A DNA stretch of 13,863 nucleotides from an uncultured Bacteroidales bacterium. Its GTDB lineage: Bacteria > Bacteroidota > Bacteroidia > Bacteroidales > P3. The notes under the pieces are model-generated. The model did not search any database and was not told the DNA's origin. It saw only the letters and a program-made list of their open reading frames with translations. The stretch lies in NCBI GenBank assembly GCA_937910265.1, contig CALEPD010000082.1, positions 1-13,863 on the forward strand. The letters are read 5' to 3'. Positions 1-6,863 of the stretch are shown piece by piece (position 1 is the first letter of the stretch; the number at the start of each line of letters is the position of its first letter). Both the position numbers and the translations under genes were made by a program.

Positions 1-2
1 GC

Positions 3-659
3 GACTATCTGGTGGCGATGACCGTTGTCCGCGAAAAACTCGATGACGAAGAAGCCCTCGAAGACGATGCAGAAATCGTGGAAACCGAAACGGAGTTATT
101 GGAAAATGCAGAATACATAGAGAACTTATATGCCGTCCAAAATAGAGGATATGTAAAGATGAAACTTCGTCTACATGATCCTGCTGGAGAAAAGAACTAT
201 TACCGATTGGCAGTAAGAGGGATAACTCCCCGTCCTACAAGCCTTTATAACGTTTGGGATATCTACTTGTCATCCGACCCCATATTCAGAGACGAGCGTC
301 TTACTTCCGAATGGGGAGCATGGCCTGCATTCTTCTCGGATGTATTTGATGACTCATTAATAAATGGCGACTCCTATGAATTCGAGATCAAGACTTATGT
401 TATAACTTTTGATTATGATGATTACCCGACCTATGAAGTGTCACTTCAATCCATCACGGAAGATTACTACCATTATTTGAAATCGATGCAGCTATACCGC
501 ATCTCCAGATCGGATACATATAGCGAAGGAGTGTATATCCATTCCAATAATGAAGGTGGTTGGGGACTGCTAGGAGGCATCAGCGGAGAGGTACATCGGG
601 TAGAACCTTTCAAGGACATGAATGATTCTTCAGACGGGAACGGCAGTCCAACCAATTGA
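3..659 (+). CDS. DUF4249 domain-containing protein, C-terminal part (5' end outside window)
   Basis: The reading frame is open from the first bases of the window to a TGA at 657-659, so this is the last ~218 residues of a longer protein whose start is not seen. The C-terminal half has the look of the Bacteroidota DUF4249 family: a beta-rich stretch with GYVKMKLRLHDPAGEKNYYR, then a 'YEVSLQSITEDYYHYLKS' block, and a closing 'VYIHSNNEGGWGLLGG' turn near the C terminus. Family members are usually lipoproteins encoded beside TonB-dependent receptors, so an exported role is likely, but neither signal peptide nor receptor gene is inside the window. The region at about residues 11-40 is very acidic (many D and E) and may be a linker or an unusual insertion. 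The protein ends in a polar tail (DSSDGNGSPTN). The family call is from recognised motifs; substrate and function are unknown. Confidence 0.75.
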   Translation, partial: DYLVAMTVVREKLDDEEALEDDAEIVETETELLENAEYIENLYAVQNRGYVKMKLRLHDPAGEKNYYRLAVRGITPRPTSLYNVWDIYLSSDPIFRDERLTSEWGAWPAFFSDVFDDSLINGDSYEFEIKTYVITFDYDDYPTYEVSLQSITEDYYHYLKSMQLYRISRSDTYSEGVYIHSNNEGGWGLLGGISGEVHRVEPFKDMNDSSDGNGSPTN

Positions 660-722
660 CAATCAATCCTTCTGAAGTTCCTGAAGAAGCTTAACGTAAA
701 GTTATCCACTCCTTGTTATTAC

Positions 723-753
723 CGAAACCGCTATTGGGGAAATAGCGGTTTCG
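723..753. terminator. Strong hairpin between convergent genes, likely bidirectional terminator
   Basis: Positions 723-735 (CGAAACCGCTATT) pair perfectly over 13 bp with 741-753, leaving a 5-base loop (GGGGA). The hairpin lies 63 bases after the DUF4249 stop and only 3 bases beyond the MerR stop on the other strand, so it sits where both convergent transcripts should end. There is no clear run of T after either arm, so it is not a textbook intrinsic terminator. Placement and stem strength are the evidence. Confidence 0.7.
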
Positions 754-756
754 CTT

Positions 757-1104
757 CTAAGTCAAATAATCCAAACTCTTACGGAGTTTAACCAGTTCTT
801 CCCGAATCTGTTTCAGACGGTCCACCACTTCGGCTGTCTGAACGGTTTTCTCTTTATTGGCTTTCAAACGCTGCTTGGCACCTTGGAGCGTCATCCCCTT
901 TTCCTTGACCAAGTGATAGACCAAGCGAATATTCTCAATGTCTTCCTTACGATACTGGCGGATATTGCCTCCGGCCTTCTTGGGCGAAATGATAGGAAAT
1001 TCCTTCTCCCAATAGCGAAGTAACGATTCGTTCACATCGAACATCTTTGCCACTTCGCCAATGGAATAATACATCTTCAAGTCTTTCTTTGGATTGTATG
1101 CCAT
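757..1104 (-). CDS. MerR family transcriptional regulator
   Basis: This is a 115-residue protein with a MerR-type winged helix-turn-helix at about residues 12-80. The helix-turn-helix is 'YSIGEVAKMFDVNESLLRYW', followed by the wing 'GGNIRQYRKEDIENIRLVYH' and the amphipathic 'VKEKGMTLQGAKQRL' segment. The C-terminal ~35 residues are charged and probably form the dimerisation coiled coil. There is no cysteine-bearing effector domain, so a metal- or drug-sensing role is not supported; the short form is typical of a Bacteroidota MerR group whose targets are not established. It follows the M23 peptidase gene by 12 bases and is preceded by a strong AAGGAG site, so the two are almost certainly cotranscribed. 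The ATG start at 1104 is fixed by that site. Target genes cannot be inferred from the sequence. Confidence 0.9.
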   Translation of the reverse strand: MAYNPKKDLKMYYSIGEVAKMFDVNESLLRYWEKEFPIISPKKAGGNIRQYRKEDIENIRLVYHLVKEKGMTLQGAKQRLKANKEKTVQTAEVVDRLKQIREELVKLRKSLDYLT

Positions 1105-1110
1105 GATTAT

Positions 1111-1116
1111 CTCCTT
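1111..1116 (-). promoter_or_regulatory. Ribosome binding site of the MerR gene (AAGGAG)
   Basis: Reading the minus strand, AAGGAG lies directly after the TAA stop of the M23 gene and 6 bases before the MerR ATG. A near-perfect Shine-Dalgarno is uncommon here: most other genes in the window start after A-rich leaders with no such site. It fixes the start codon and suggests efficient reinitiation after the peptidase gene. Confidence 0.8.
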
Positions 1117-2094
1117 TTAGTCGAATACCTTACCCTGGTTGGCTGCCAATTCAATCATCTTATCGTAATCCTCAGCACTCAAATCCATGAAGTAATAGTT
1201 CACCGGATTTACAACCTTGCCCTTCAAGCGTACTTCATAATGCAAGTGAGGTCCCGTACTCTTACCCGTATTACCCACCTTACCAATGACTTCACCACGC
1301 TTCACCTTCTGTCCCACACGAACATCGTAATCATTCAAGTGTGCATACCAAGTTTCATAACCGAAGCCATGATTGATTATGATAATTTTACCATATCCAC
1401 TCTCCCAATCTGCTTTCTTGATAACACCATCGCCTGTGGCATAAATCGGGGTTCCTTTAGGCGCCGCCAAGTCGATGCCAGTATGCATGCGGCGATAGTG
1501 GAGAATTGGATGGAATCGCATACCGAAACCGCTGACCAAACGGCATTTGTTTTTTGCGACAGGCATAATGGCCGGCATGGCCGCCATTCGCTTTTGCTTG
1601 TTGCGAGCCATATCGTATATCTCGTCCAATGAATGAGACTCGACGTACAAGCGCTTTGATAGTTCGTCAACCTTACGGGTTGTATGTGTCAACACTTCGG
1701 AACAATCGTAACCTTGGAATTCACGATAGCGCTCAACACCACCGATACCACTATTGCGTACATTTGAAGATATCGGCTCAACCTCAAAGATAGTGCGGTA
1801 AATATTATCATCACGCTGCTCCAAATCCTTCAAGACATCTTCTGCCCTACTGACTCTTTCATCAAGTGATTTGAGATGGCGTTTGTACTGTGCTATTTCT
1901 CGCTTCAATGCACGTTCTTTAGGTGAATCGATGACTTGAAAACCGATAAAGGCAAAAAGAACACCCAGTACCAAACCAAACACAACAGTGAAAGATACTT
2001 TTTTCAATCGATCACGGGCACCAACAATCACTTTTTCGTATGAAAGCGTATGGGGGTTGAATTTATATGTGTGTTTTTTATCCTTTTTTGCCAT
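1117..2094 (-). CDS. Membrane-anchored M23 family (LytM-type) peptidoglycan endopeptidase
   Basis: This is a 325-residue protein. A basic N-terminal cytoplasmic tail is followed by one membrane segment at about residues 34-52 (VSFTVVFGLVLGVLFAFIGF) and a coiled coil at about 60-95 rich in E, R and L. The peptidase domain spans roughly 180-305. It carries the M23 zinc ligands as HTGID (H204, D208) and HLH (H283-L-H285), with the usual 'GFGMRFHPI', 'GDGVI', 'WYAHL' and 'GNTGKSTGPH' blocks. The active site therefore looks complete, unlike inactive EnvC/NlpD-type regulators. The expected role is cleaving peptide cross-links in periplasmic peptidoglycan, or helping to organise cell-wall remodelling, while anchored in the inner membrane. 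It shares a transcript with the downstream MerR gene. An unusually structured 169-base leader separates it from lpdA. The family is certain; the exact bond cleaved is not known. Confidence 0.93.
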   Translation of the reverse strand: MAKKDKKHTYKFNPHTLSYEKVIVGARDRLKKVSFTVVFGLVLGVLFAFIGFQVIDSPKERALKREIAQYKRHLKSLDERVSRAEDVLKDLEQRDDNIYRTIFEVEPISSNVRNSGIGGVERYREFQGYDCSEVLTHTTRKVDELSKRLYVESHSLDEIYDMARNKQKRMAAMPAIMPVAKNKCRLVSGFGMRFHPILHYRRMHTGIDLAAPKGTPIYATGDGVIKKADWESGYGKIIIINHGFGYETWYAHLNDYDVRVGQKVKRGEVIGKVGNTGKSTGPHLHYEVRLKGKVVNPVNYYFMDLSAEDYDKMIELAANQGKVFD

Positions 2095-2263
2095 TTTTAT
2101 TATTTTAAACGATTATTTAACTGCAGGACGAATGCTACAGCTGCATCATGCATACAGAACCATCTTAGGATGGGAGATTTTGGTGGGTTCTAATCATCTC
2201 AAGCGCACCAAGTAAATGGGCAAGAAAACCGTCAGAACCCACCATCACTTTCCCAAATATGGT
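2095..2263 (-). other. Structured lpdA-M23 intergenic region with inverted repeats
   Basis: This 169-base gap has no open frame worth calling and no TAnnTTTG promoter element that I could find on the minus strand. It contains several dyads: TGCAT-C-ATGCA at 2142-2152, CCATC/GATGG at 2160-2173 with a 4-base loop, and a perfect 11-bp inverted repeat, TGGTGGGTTCT at 2181-2191 with AGAACCCACCA at 2234-2244, enclosing 42 bases. No T-run follows the large stem in either direction, so it does not look like a simple terminator. It could be the 3' end of the lpdA message, a leader RNA of the M23 gene, or a protein-binding site. Confidence 0.5.
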
Positions 2264-3658
2264 TTATCCGTGAATAGCCTTACCATATGCTGCCTCGATT
2301 GCTTCCATCAAGGCTTCACTCATTGTGGGGTGAGGATGTACTGATGAGGCGATTTGTTTGGCAGTTACACCATTTTCGCGAGCCGCAACAATACCGGAAA
2401 TCATTTCAGTTACATTATCACCACAGAGGTGACAACCCAAGATCTGGTCGGTATTCTTGTCGATGATCATTTTCACGAAACCATCAGTGCTTCCGGCGGC
2501 AGTTGCTTTACCACTTGCCTTGAAGAAGAATTTACCAACGAGGATGTCCTTACCAGCTTCGATGGCTTTCTTTTCGGTAAGGCCAACACTTGCAACTTCC
2601 GGAGTAGTGTAGGTACATCCCGGAATGTTGCTGTAGTTTACTTTGTGAGGCTCTTCTCCATTGATTTTCTCAACGCAGCAGATGGCTTCAGCACTTGCAA
2701 CGTGGGCCAGAGCCGGACCGTGGACAACATCACCAATAGCGTAGTAACCGGGGACATTTGTGCAGTAATAGTCATCAACGATGATTTTGCCTTTTTCAAC
2801 AGCAATACCGCATTCCTCCAATCCGAGGTTTTCCAAATTTGTCACAACACCTACAGCGCTCAATACCACATTGCAATCGACAACGGTTTCGGAGCCTTTC
2901 TTCATATCTTTGATAGTCACATGGCAGATATCGCCATCAACTTGAACATTTTCGACACTTGAGTTAACCATAACTTTCATGCCCATTTTACGGAAGCTTC
3001 TGCTGATTTGAGATGCAGTATCCTCGTCTTCGTTGGGAAGAATCTGGGGCATAAATTCAACCAAAGTGACCTTCACGCCGATGCTTTGGTAGAAGAAGGC
3101 AAATTCGCTACCGATAGCGCCGCTACCGCAAACAATCATTGATTCGGGTTTGGTGGGCATTGTCATGGCTTCACGATAGCCGATAATATGTTTGCCATCT
3201 TGAGGCATGGAAGGCATCACGCGGCTGCGGGCACCAGTGGCAATGATGATATGAGGAGCTTGATAGATGGTTTCTGTGCCATCAGCGGCAATTACCTGAA
3301 CCTGATGGTCGGGCATTACCTTGGCTGTACCCATGATAACATCAACATTGTTTTTCTTTAAAAGAAACTGAACACCCTTGCTCATAGTATCGGCGACGCC
3401 GCGACTGCGAGTTACCATAGCGGTGATATCTGCCTCAACACTTTGTGCAGCCACGCCATAGCTTGTGGCATGATTGATGTAATTGAAGACCTGTGCTGAT
3501 TTCAACAAGGCTTTGGTTGGAACGCATCCCCAATTGAGGCAAATGCCACCAAGGTTTTCACGTTCAACAACAGCTGTTTTCATGCCCATCTGTGCACCTT
3601 TAATGGCTGCAACATATCCTCCGGGGCCACTACCGATTACGATAAGATCATAGTTCAT
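2264..3658 (-). CDS. lpdA: Dihydrolipoyl dehydrogenase (E3)
   Basis: This 464-residue flavoprotein oxidises protein-bound dihydrolipoamide with NAD+ and serves the 2-oxoacid dehydrogenase complexes and the glycine cleavage system. Visible landmarks are the N-terminal FAD-binding GSGPGG at 9-14, the redox disulfide CLNWGC (C40 and C45) followed by VPTK, the central NAD-binding GSGAIG fold, the second FAD motif with 'YYAIGDV', and the C-terminal HPHPTMSE with the His443-Glu448 catalytic pair. The length is normal for the family and all key residues are present. The disulfide loop has N-W between the cysteines where many homologues have N-V, a conservative difference. No E1 or E2 gene is nearby, so it is a stand-alone E3 probably shared between complexes. 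It has its own promoter (3704-3734). The next gene on the same strand lies 169 bases on, so readthrough is possible but not required. Confidence 0.97.
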   Translation of the reverse strand: MNYDLIVIGSGPGGYVAAIKGAQMGMKTAVVERENLGGICLNWGCVPTKALLKSAQVFNYINHATSYGVAAQSVEADITAMVTRSRGVADTMSKGVQFLLKKNNVDVIMGTAKVMPDHQVQVIAADGTETIYQAPHIIIATGARSRVMPSMPQDGKHIIGYREAMTMPTKPESMIVCGSGAIGSEFAFFYQSIGVKVTLVEFMPQILPNEDEDTASQISRSFRKMGMKVMVNSSVENVQVDGDICHVTIKDMKKGSETVVDCNVVLSAVGVVTNLENLGLEECGIAVEKGKIIVDDYYCTNVPGYYAIGDVVHGPALAHVASAEAICCVEKINGEEPHKVNYSNIPGCTYTTPEVASVGLTEKKAIEAGKDILVGKFFFKASGKATAAGSTDGFVKMIIDKNTDQILGCHLCGDNVTEMISGIVAARENGVTAKQIASSVHPHPTMSEALMEAIEAAYGKAIHG

Positions 3659-3703
3659 ATCAGAGTATTTTTTGCTTTGTTATATATTTAAATTAATAAA
3701 TTG

Positions 3704-3734
3704 CAAAATTACGTATTTTGTAAAAAACCACAAA
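3704..3734 (-). promoter_or_regulatory. Bacteroidota-type sigma-ABfr promoter of lpdA
   Basis: On the minus strand TTTG (3734-3731) is followed after exactly 19 bases by TAATTTTG (3711-3704). This matches the published Bacteroides primary-sigma consensus, TTTG at -33 and TAnnTTTG at -7 with a 19-base spacer. Transcription would begin close to 3698-3700, giving lpdA a leader of about 40 bases. Confidence 0.8.
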
Positions 3735-3772
3735 ATTTATTTTCCAAGTAAATGAAATTTCAACAAATTACG

Positions 3773-3780
3773 TATATTTG
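3773..3780 (+). promoter_or_regulatory. Candidate -7 element (TATATTTG) of the barrel gene
   Basis: TATATTTG fits TAnnTTTG and sits 27 bases before the ATG at 3808, so transcription would start about 20 bases upstream of that codon. I could not find a good TTTG about 19 bases upstream, so the -33 part is weak. Its position argues against the in-frame TTG at 3778 as the start codon, since that codon overlaps this element. Confidence 0.5.
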
Positions 3781-3807
3781 CCACAATTGAACGATTGGTT
3801 AGCGAAC

Positions 3808-5076
3808 ATGCAAACAAATATAATACAAAACATTAAATGGTCAAACCTTGTCAGATATTGCCATCGTGCAACTAAAAGACTGTATGCATGTATTGTATTG
3901 TTATTGTTTGTATTGATTATACATGATTTCTCCTACTGCCAATATGTTCACATTCCGGTAATGAAGCATCCCAATGCATTGTATATAGACGTCAATCGAC
4001 TGTTCAACTACAGCATTTACGAAGGCACCCGATGGGGACTCGGGCTTTACTACACCAGGGATATTGATAATGAGAACAAATCGCAGATCGGCATTGACGG
4101 ATATGTGGGTTATGGTGTGGCCGACCGGCGTGGCAAATTTGGAGGAGGTCTAACCTATCACACACGAAACAAATTCAAGACCACCTACAACATCAGGTAC
4201 TCAAATGATATAGAACGTATTGCATCTCGCAATATGAATACATACAGCATAGTTAACATTCAACAAAACTATGATTATTATAGTTCGAGATACCAATCGT
4301 TCCAACGTGTAAGTTTGCAATCCACGACAAGTCCCAAGCCTCAACACTTTCTTGATTTTGCATTATCTTATTCACATGAATGCCCACTTTTCAATCACGA
4401 CAACCTCATTTACCCAACCGGTAGTCAAACATCTGACAACATACAAAAACACAGTGAATTGATGTTGCAGTACCGATACAGCAACAGGGTACAGGTCAGG
4501 TTGGTTTTAGGCCAAACACACAATATCCATATCGACAATTACAAGTACTACAGATTGATTGGCCAGTACAGCAGAAAGTGGCATTACGAAAACAAGAACA
4601 ACCTCAATTTATTCGGGCAGACCGGCATTTCCGGAGGGACGGTTCCTCTATCGAGAATGTTCGACATTTCAGGTACTTGGGGAAGCAACTTTTATTTCAC
4701 CGAAGCATTCTTGACAATACCACCAAACACCTATATGGCAAATGCGTATGCCCTAATGGGTGCTAGATATATTTTTGGAAAACCATTGTTCAGATTACCG
4801 TTTTCATCGCCACAATTCTTCGGACAAATCAACGGCATATGGGGTGTGGTAAACAAAAATAACAATATATTGGATGAATGGAATTTGCAAGCGCCATCAA
4901 AAGGATTACTTGAACCTGCTGTAGGAATAAACAATATCATTTCGATCAACAATATAAACGCGGGTATCGTAGTGGCCTACCCACTGGATTTTTCTCAAAT
5001 AGCCGACCTGCAAACATCATATTTCACAAACGACAGATTTGCCATCATGTTTTCAGCCTCCCTTGTAATCAATTAA
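3808..5076 (+). CDS. Outer-membrane beta-barrel protein resembling the C-terminal barrel of DUF5686
   Basis: This protein is about 422 residues from the ATG at 3808. A long basic N-region is followed by a hydrophobic signal segment (residues ~25-41), with cleavage likely just after SYC. The mature part alternates short polar and aromatic strands, and it opens with 'NRLFNYSIYEGTRWGLGLYY', 'GYVGYGVADRRGKFGGGL'. These match the start of the barrel in DUF5686 proteins, where an arginine or asparagine-containing 'EG-R-GLGL' strand and a 'GYGxxD+xxKxG' turn are typical. The C terminus ends in strands with 'AVGINNII' and 'FAIMFSASL', as expected for an outer-membrane barrel. The N-terminal carboxypeptidase-regulatory-like domain usual in that family is absent, so this is a barrel-only form. 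An in-frame TTG at 3778 would add ten residues but overlaps the promoter element. Location is confident; what it transports or binds is unknown. Confidence 0.75.
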   Translation: MQTNIIQNIKWSNLVRYCHRATKRLYACIVLLLFVLIIHDFSYCQYVHIPVMKHPNALYIDVNRLFNYSIYEGTRWGLGLYYTRDIDNENKSQIGIDGYVGYGVADRRGKFGGGLTYHTRNKFKTTYNIRYSNDIERIASRNMNTYSIVNIQQNYDYYSSRYQSFQRVSLQSTTSPKPQHFLDFALSYSHECPLFNHDNLIYPTGSQTSDNIQKHSELMLQYRYSNRVQVRLVLGQTHNIHIDNYKYYRLIGQYSRKWHYENKNNLNLFGQTGISGGTVPLSRMFDISGTWGSNFYFTEAFLTIPPNTYMANAYALMGARYIFGKPLFRLPFSSPQFFGQINGIWGVVNKNNNILDEWNLQAPSKGLLEPAVGINNIISINNINAGIVVAYPLDFSQIADLQTSYFTNDRFAIMFSASLVIN

Positions 5077-5313
5077 TGGTTGATGTTATTTAAAAAGGCA
5101 CCTTGTTATACTCCTCATCATATCAATTTACTCATTGCCCACCGTTTCTTCTCATAACAAAGAATCCAAGATGAAATCAACATCATTTTATAGTGTATAA
5201 TTATAATAATATAATATTAAAAACGTTAATTTCAAGCATACTGCCAAAGACATCGAAACAAAGAACCTATTTTATATAGACAAGAACTTTTTGAAAAATA
5301 TAACAATATAAAC
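5077..5313 (+). other. AT-rich intergenic region with a possible decayed signal-peptide fragment
   Basis: This gap is very AT-rich, especially 5190-5225, and shows no clear terminator for the barrel gene and no good TAnnTTTG element for the next gene. One frame is open from after a TGA at 5081-5083 to a TAA at 5198-5200. It reads 'LVILLIISIYSLPTVSSHNK' with basic residues in front, which looks like a signal peptide, but it has no suitable start codon. An ATG at 5083 is in a different frame (MLFKKAP...). A single-base frameshift would join the two into a short exported-protein start, so this may be a gene remnant. Chance cannot be excluded. Confidence 0.35.
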
Positions 5314-6819
5314 ATGAGAAGGTTAGCGCTCATCATCATTATTATTGCACTGGGAAGTCCTATTCATTCGCAAAACTACGAGTTTACATTCAAGATAACG
5401 AAAGATGTTGCACAGACCCTCTATATCGGAAAATATTACAAAGATTCATATATTGCCATTGACAGCGCCACCGGAGACAAAGGTACATACACATTTAAAG
5501 GCAAGCAGAAATGGAATAAGGGTGTGTATGGATTATTTGAGAAAGGTGCAAAGAAAAGTGTTGTAGATTTCACCGTTGACGATTCCTTCAAATTCACCAT
5601 TGAATACGATTCTACTTTCAATCATGCATTTACGCGTATTAAAGGAAGTACAGCAAACAAAAAGATGTATGAATATATCGCCACATTGACAAAAGCAAGA
5701 GCCGAGAGCAGGGAAATTGAAAAGATGAAGAAATCATCTGATGAGGCTACACGCGCCGAAGCCGCCCAAAAGTCTGAACTGCTACAAAAACGCATGGAGA
5801 AATATGAGGATTCCGTCTTTGATGCAAATTCGAAATACTATTTTTTCAACAATTTACAAAAATTCAAAAGTCCCGATGTCCCAGACTCGTTATCACAAAA
5901 TGACAAAGCCGTATACTACAGGGAACATTACTGGGATAATATTGATTTAACCGACCATTCGCTTGTATATACCCAGGATTTGTTCAATAAGATGAACTAT
6001 TACTTTTTTGGTTTGTTATACCATGCCGAATTCGACACAATAGCGAAGTACGGAGACAAAGTGTTAAGTAAAGTTGAGAATGACACATTGATGTTGAGGT
6101 ATTTCCTTGATTTCATCATGCCCAAATACTACCGTTCGACCAAAAACATAGGATGGGACCAAGTGTGGTGTCATTTGGTGAGAAAATACTATCTGACAGG
6201 AAAATGCACATGGGCGTCTGACGGAGAAATTTACAACAAGAAACAAACTGTGGAATTCCTGGAACAATCGCTGATTGGCGCCAAAGGTGCAGAATTGTAC
6301 ATGGCGGACTCTAATCAATCAAGTGACCCTCAACAATGGATTTCGTCACATTGTTTTCCACAGAAATATGTAATACTCTGGTTTTGGGATCCAGACTGCC
6401 ACCATTGCAAAGCGTACACCAAAGAACTGATTGCCCTTTACGAGTCTCACACCCAAGCAGGAAACCGAAATTTTGAAGTATATGCCATAGGGTATGAAGC
6501 TGATGTGGCCAAATGGAAAAACTACATAATCAAGAATCCCCTACCCTTTGTAAACGTTGGCGGAAGCAATGTCAATATTGATTATCAAGAAGCATATAAT
6601 GTGCATGGTGCGCCAACCATGATAATACTGAATGCCGACCGTGAAATCATAATGAACAAAACCATACCGATCAAATCGATACCCAAATTCTTGTTAGATT
6701 ACGAAAATCGCCATCCTGAACAAAAAAACAGAGGTTTAAGTCAATGGCAAAAAGAAGGCGTTAGACTATGGGGCGCCAGCGGTTATCACGCGACCAATAA
6801 CCCAACACCAAAGCGGTAA
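5314..6819 (+). CDS. Periplasmic thioredoxin-like protein (DUF4369/DUF5106/TlpA-like)
   Basis: This is a 501-residue protein with a Sec signal peptide (residues 1-19, ending SPIHSQ). Residues ~20-110 form a beta-rich DUF4369-like domain. Residues ~120-165 are a charged helix, ~170-330 match DUF5106 (aromatic-rich, 'YYFFNNLQKF', 'HYWDNIDLTD'), and ~345-475 form a thioredoxin fold. The active site is WDPD-C362-H-H-C365, followed by a cis-proline loop 'HGAPT' with Pro434. The CHHC dipeptide is also found in DsbC-type and several TlpA-like proteins and differs from the CGPC of thioredoxin. The cis-Pro is preceded by alanine. Proteins with this layout sit in front of tpiA in other Bacteroidales, as I recall, and here tpiA follows after 44 bases. 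It probably reduces or isomerises disulfides in the periplasm; partners are unknown. The ~35-residue C-terminal tail is polar and likely disordered. Confidence 0.88.
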   Translation: MRRLALIIIIIALGSPIHSQNYEFTFKITKDVAQTLYIGKYYKDSYIAIDSATGDKGTYTFKGKQKWNKGVYGLFEKGAKKSVVDFTVDDSFKFTIEYDSTFNHAFTRIKGSTANKKMYEYIATLTKARAESREIEKMKKSSDEATRAEAAQKSELLQKRMEKYEDSVFDANSKYYFFNNLQKFKSPDVPDSLSQNDKAVYYREHYWDNIDLTDHSLVYTQDLFNKMNYYFFGLLYHAEFDTIAKYGDKVLSKVENDTLMLRYFLDFIMPKYYRSTKNIGWDQVWCHLVRKYYLTGKCTWASDGEIYNKKQTVEFLEQSLIGAKGAELYMADSNQSSDPQQWISSHCFPQKYVILWFWDPDCHHCKAYTKELIALYESHTQAGNRNFEVYAIGYEADVAKWKNYIIKNPLPFVNVGGSNVNIDYQEAYNVHGAPTMIILNADREIIMNKTIPIKSIPKFLLDYENRHPEQKNRGLSQWQKEGVRLWGASGYHATNNPTPKR

Positions 6820-6863
6820 ACACAAATTGGACATAATCACTAACAATATAAATTAAAATAGAC

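Noticed and set aside
2182..2215. GGTGGGTTCTAATC followed by sequence ending GCACCA, resembling the T-arm and 3' end of a tRNA on the plus strand
   Set aside because: The would-be T stem does not pair, and no matching acceptor, D or anticodon arms are present upstream.
2181..2244. Small inverted-repeat transposable element (MITE)
   Set aside because: The two arms have no flanking target duplication and the 64-base element would be unusually short; the arms are better explained as a folded RNA or binding site.
2354..2962. A long plus-strand frame antisense to lpdA
   Set aside because: lpdA is certain on the other strand, and the antisense frame has no recognisable motif; it is explained by the codon composition of lpdA.
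3778..3807. Alternative TTG start for the barrel gene at 3778
   Set aside because: It overlaps the candidate promoter element TATATTTG, and the ATG at 3808 gives a sensible signal peptide.
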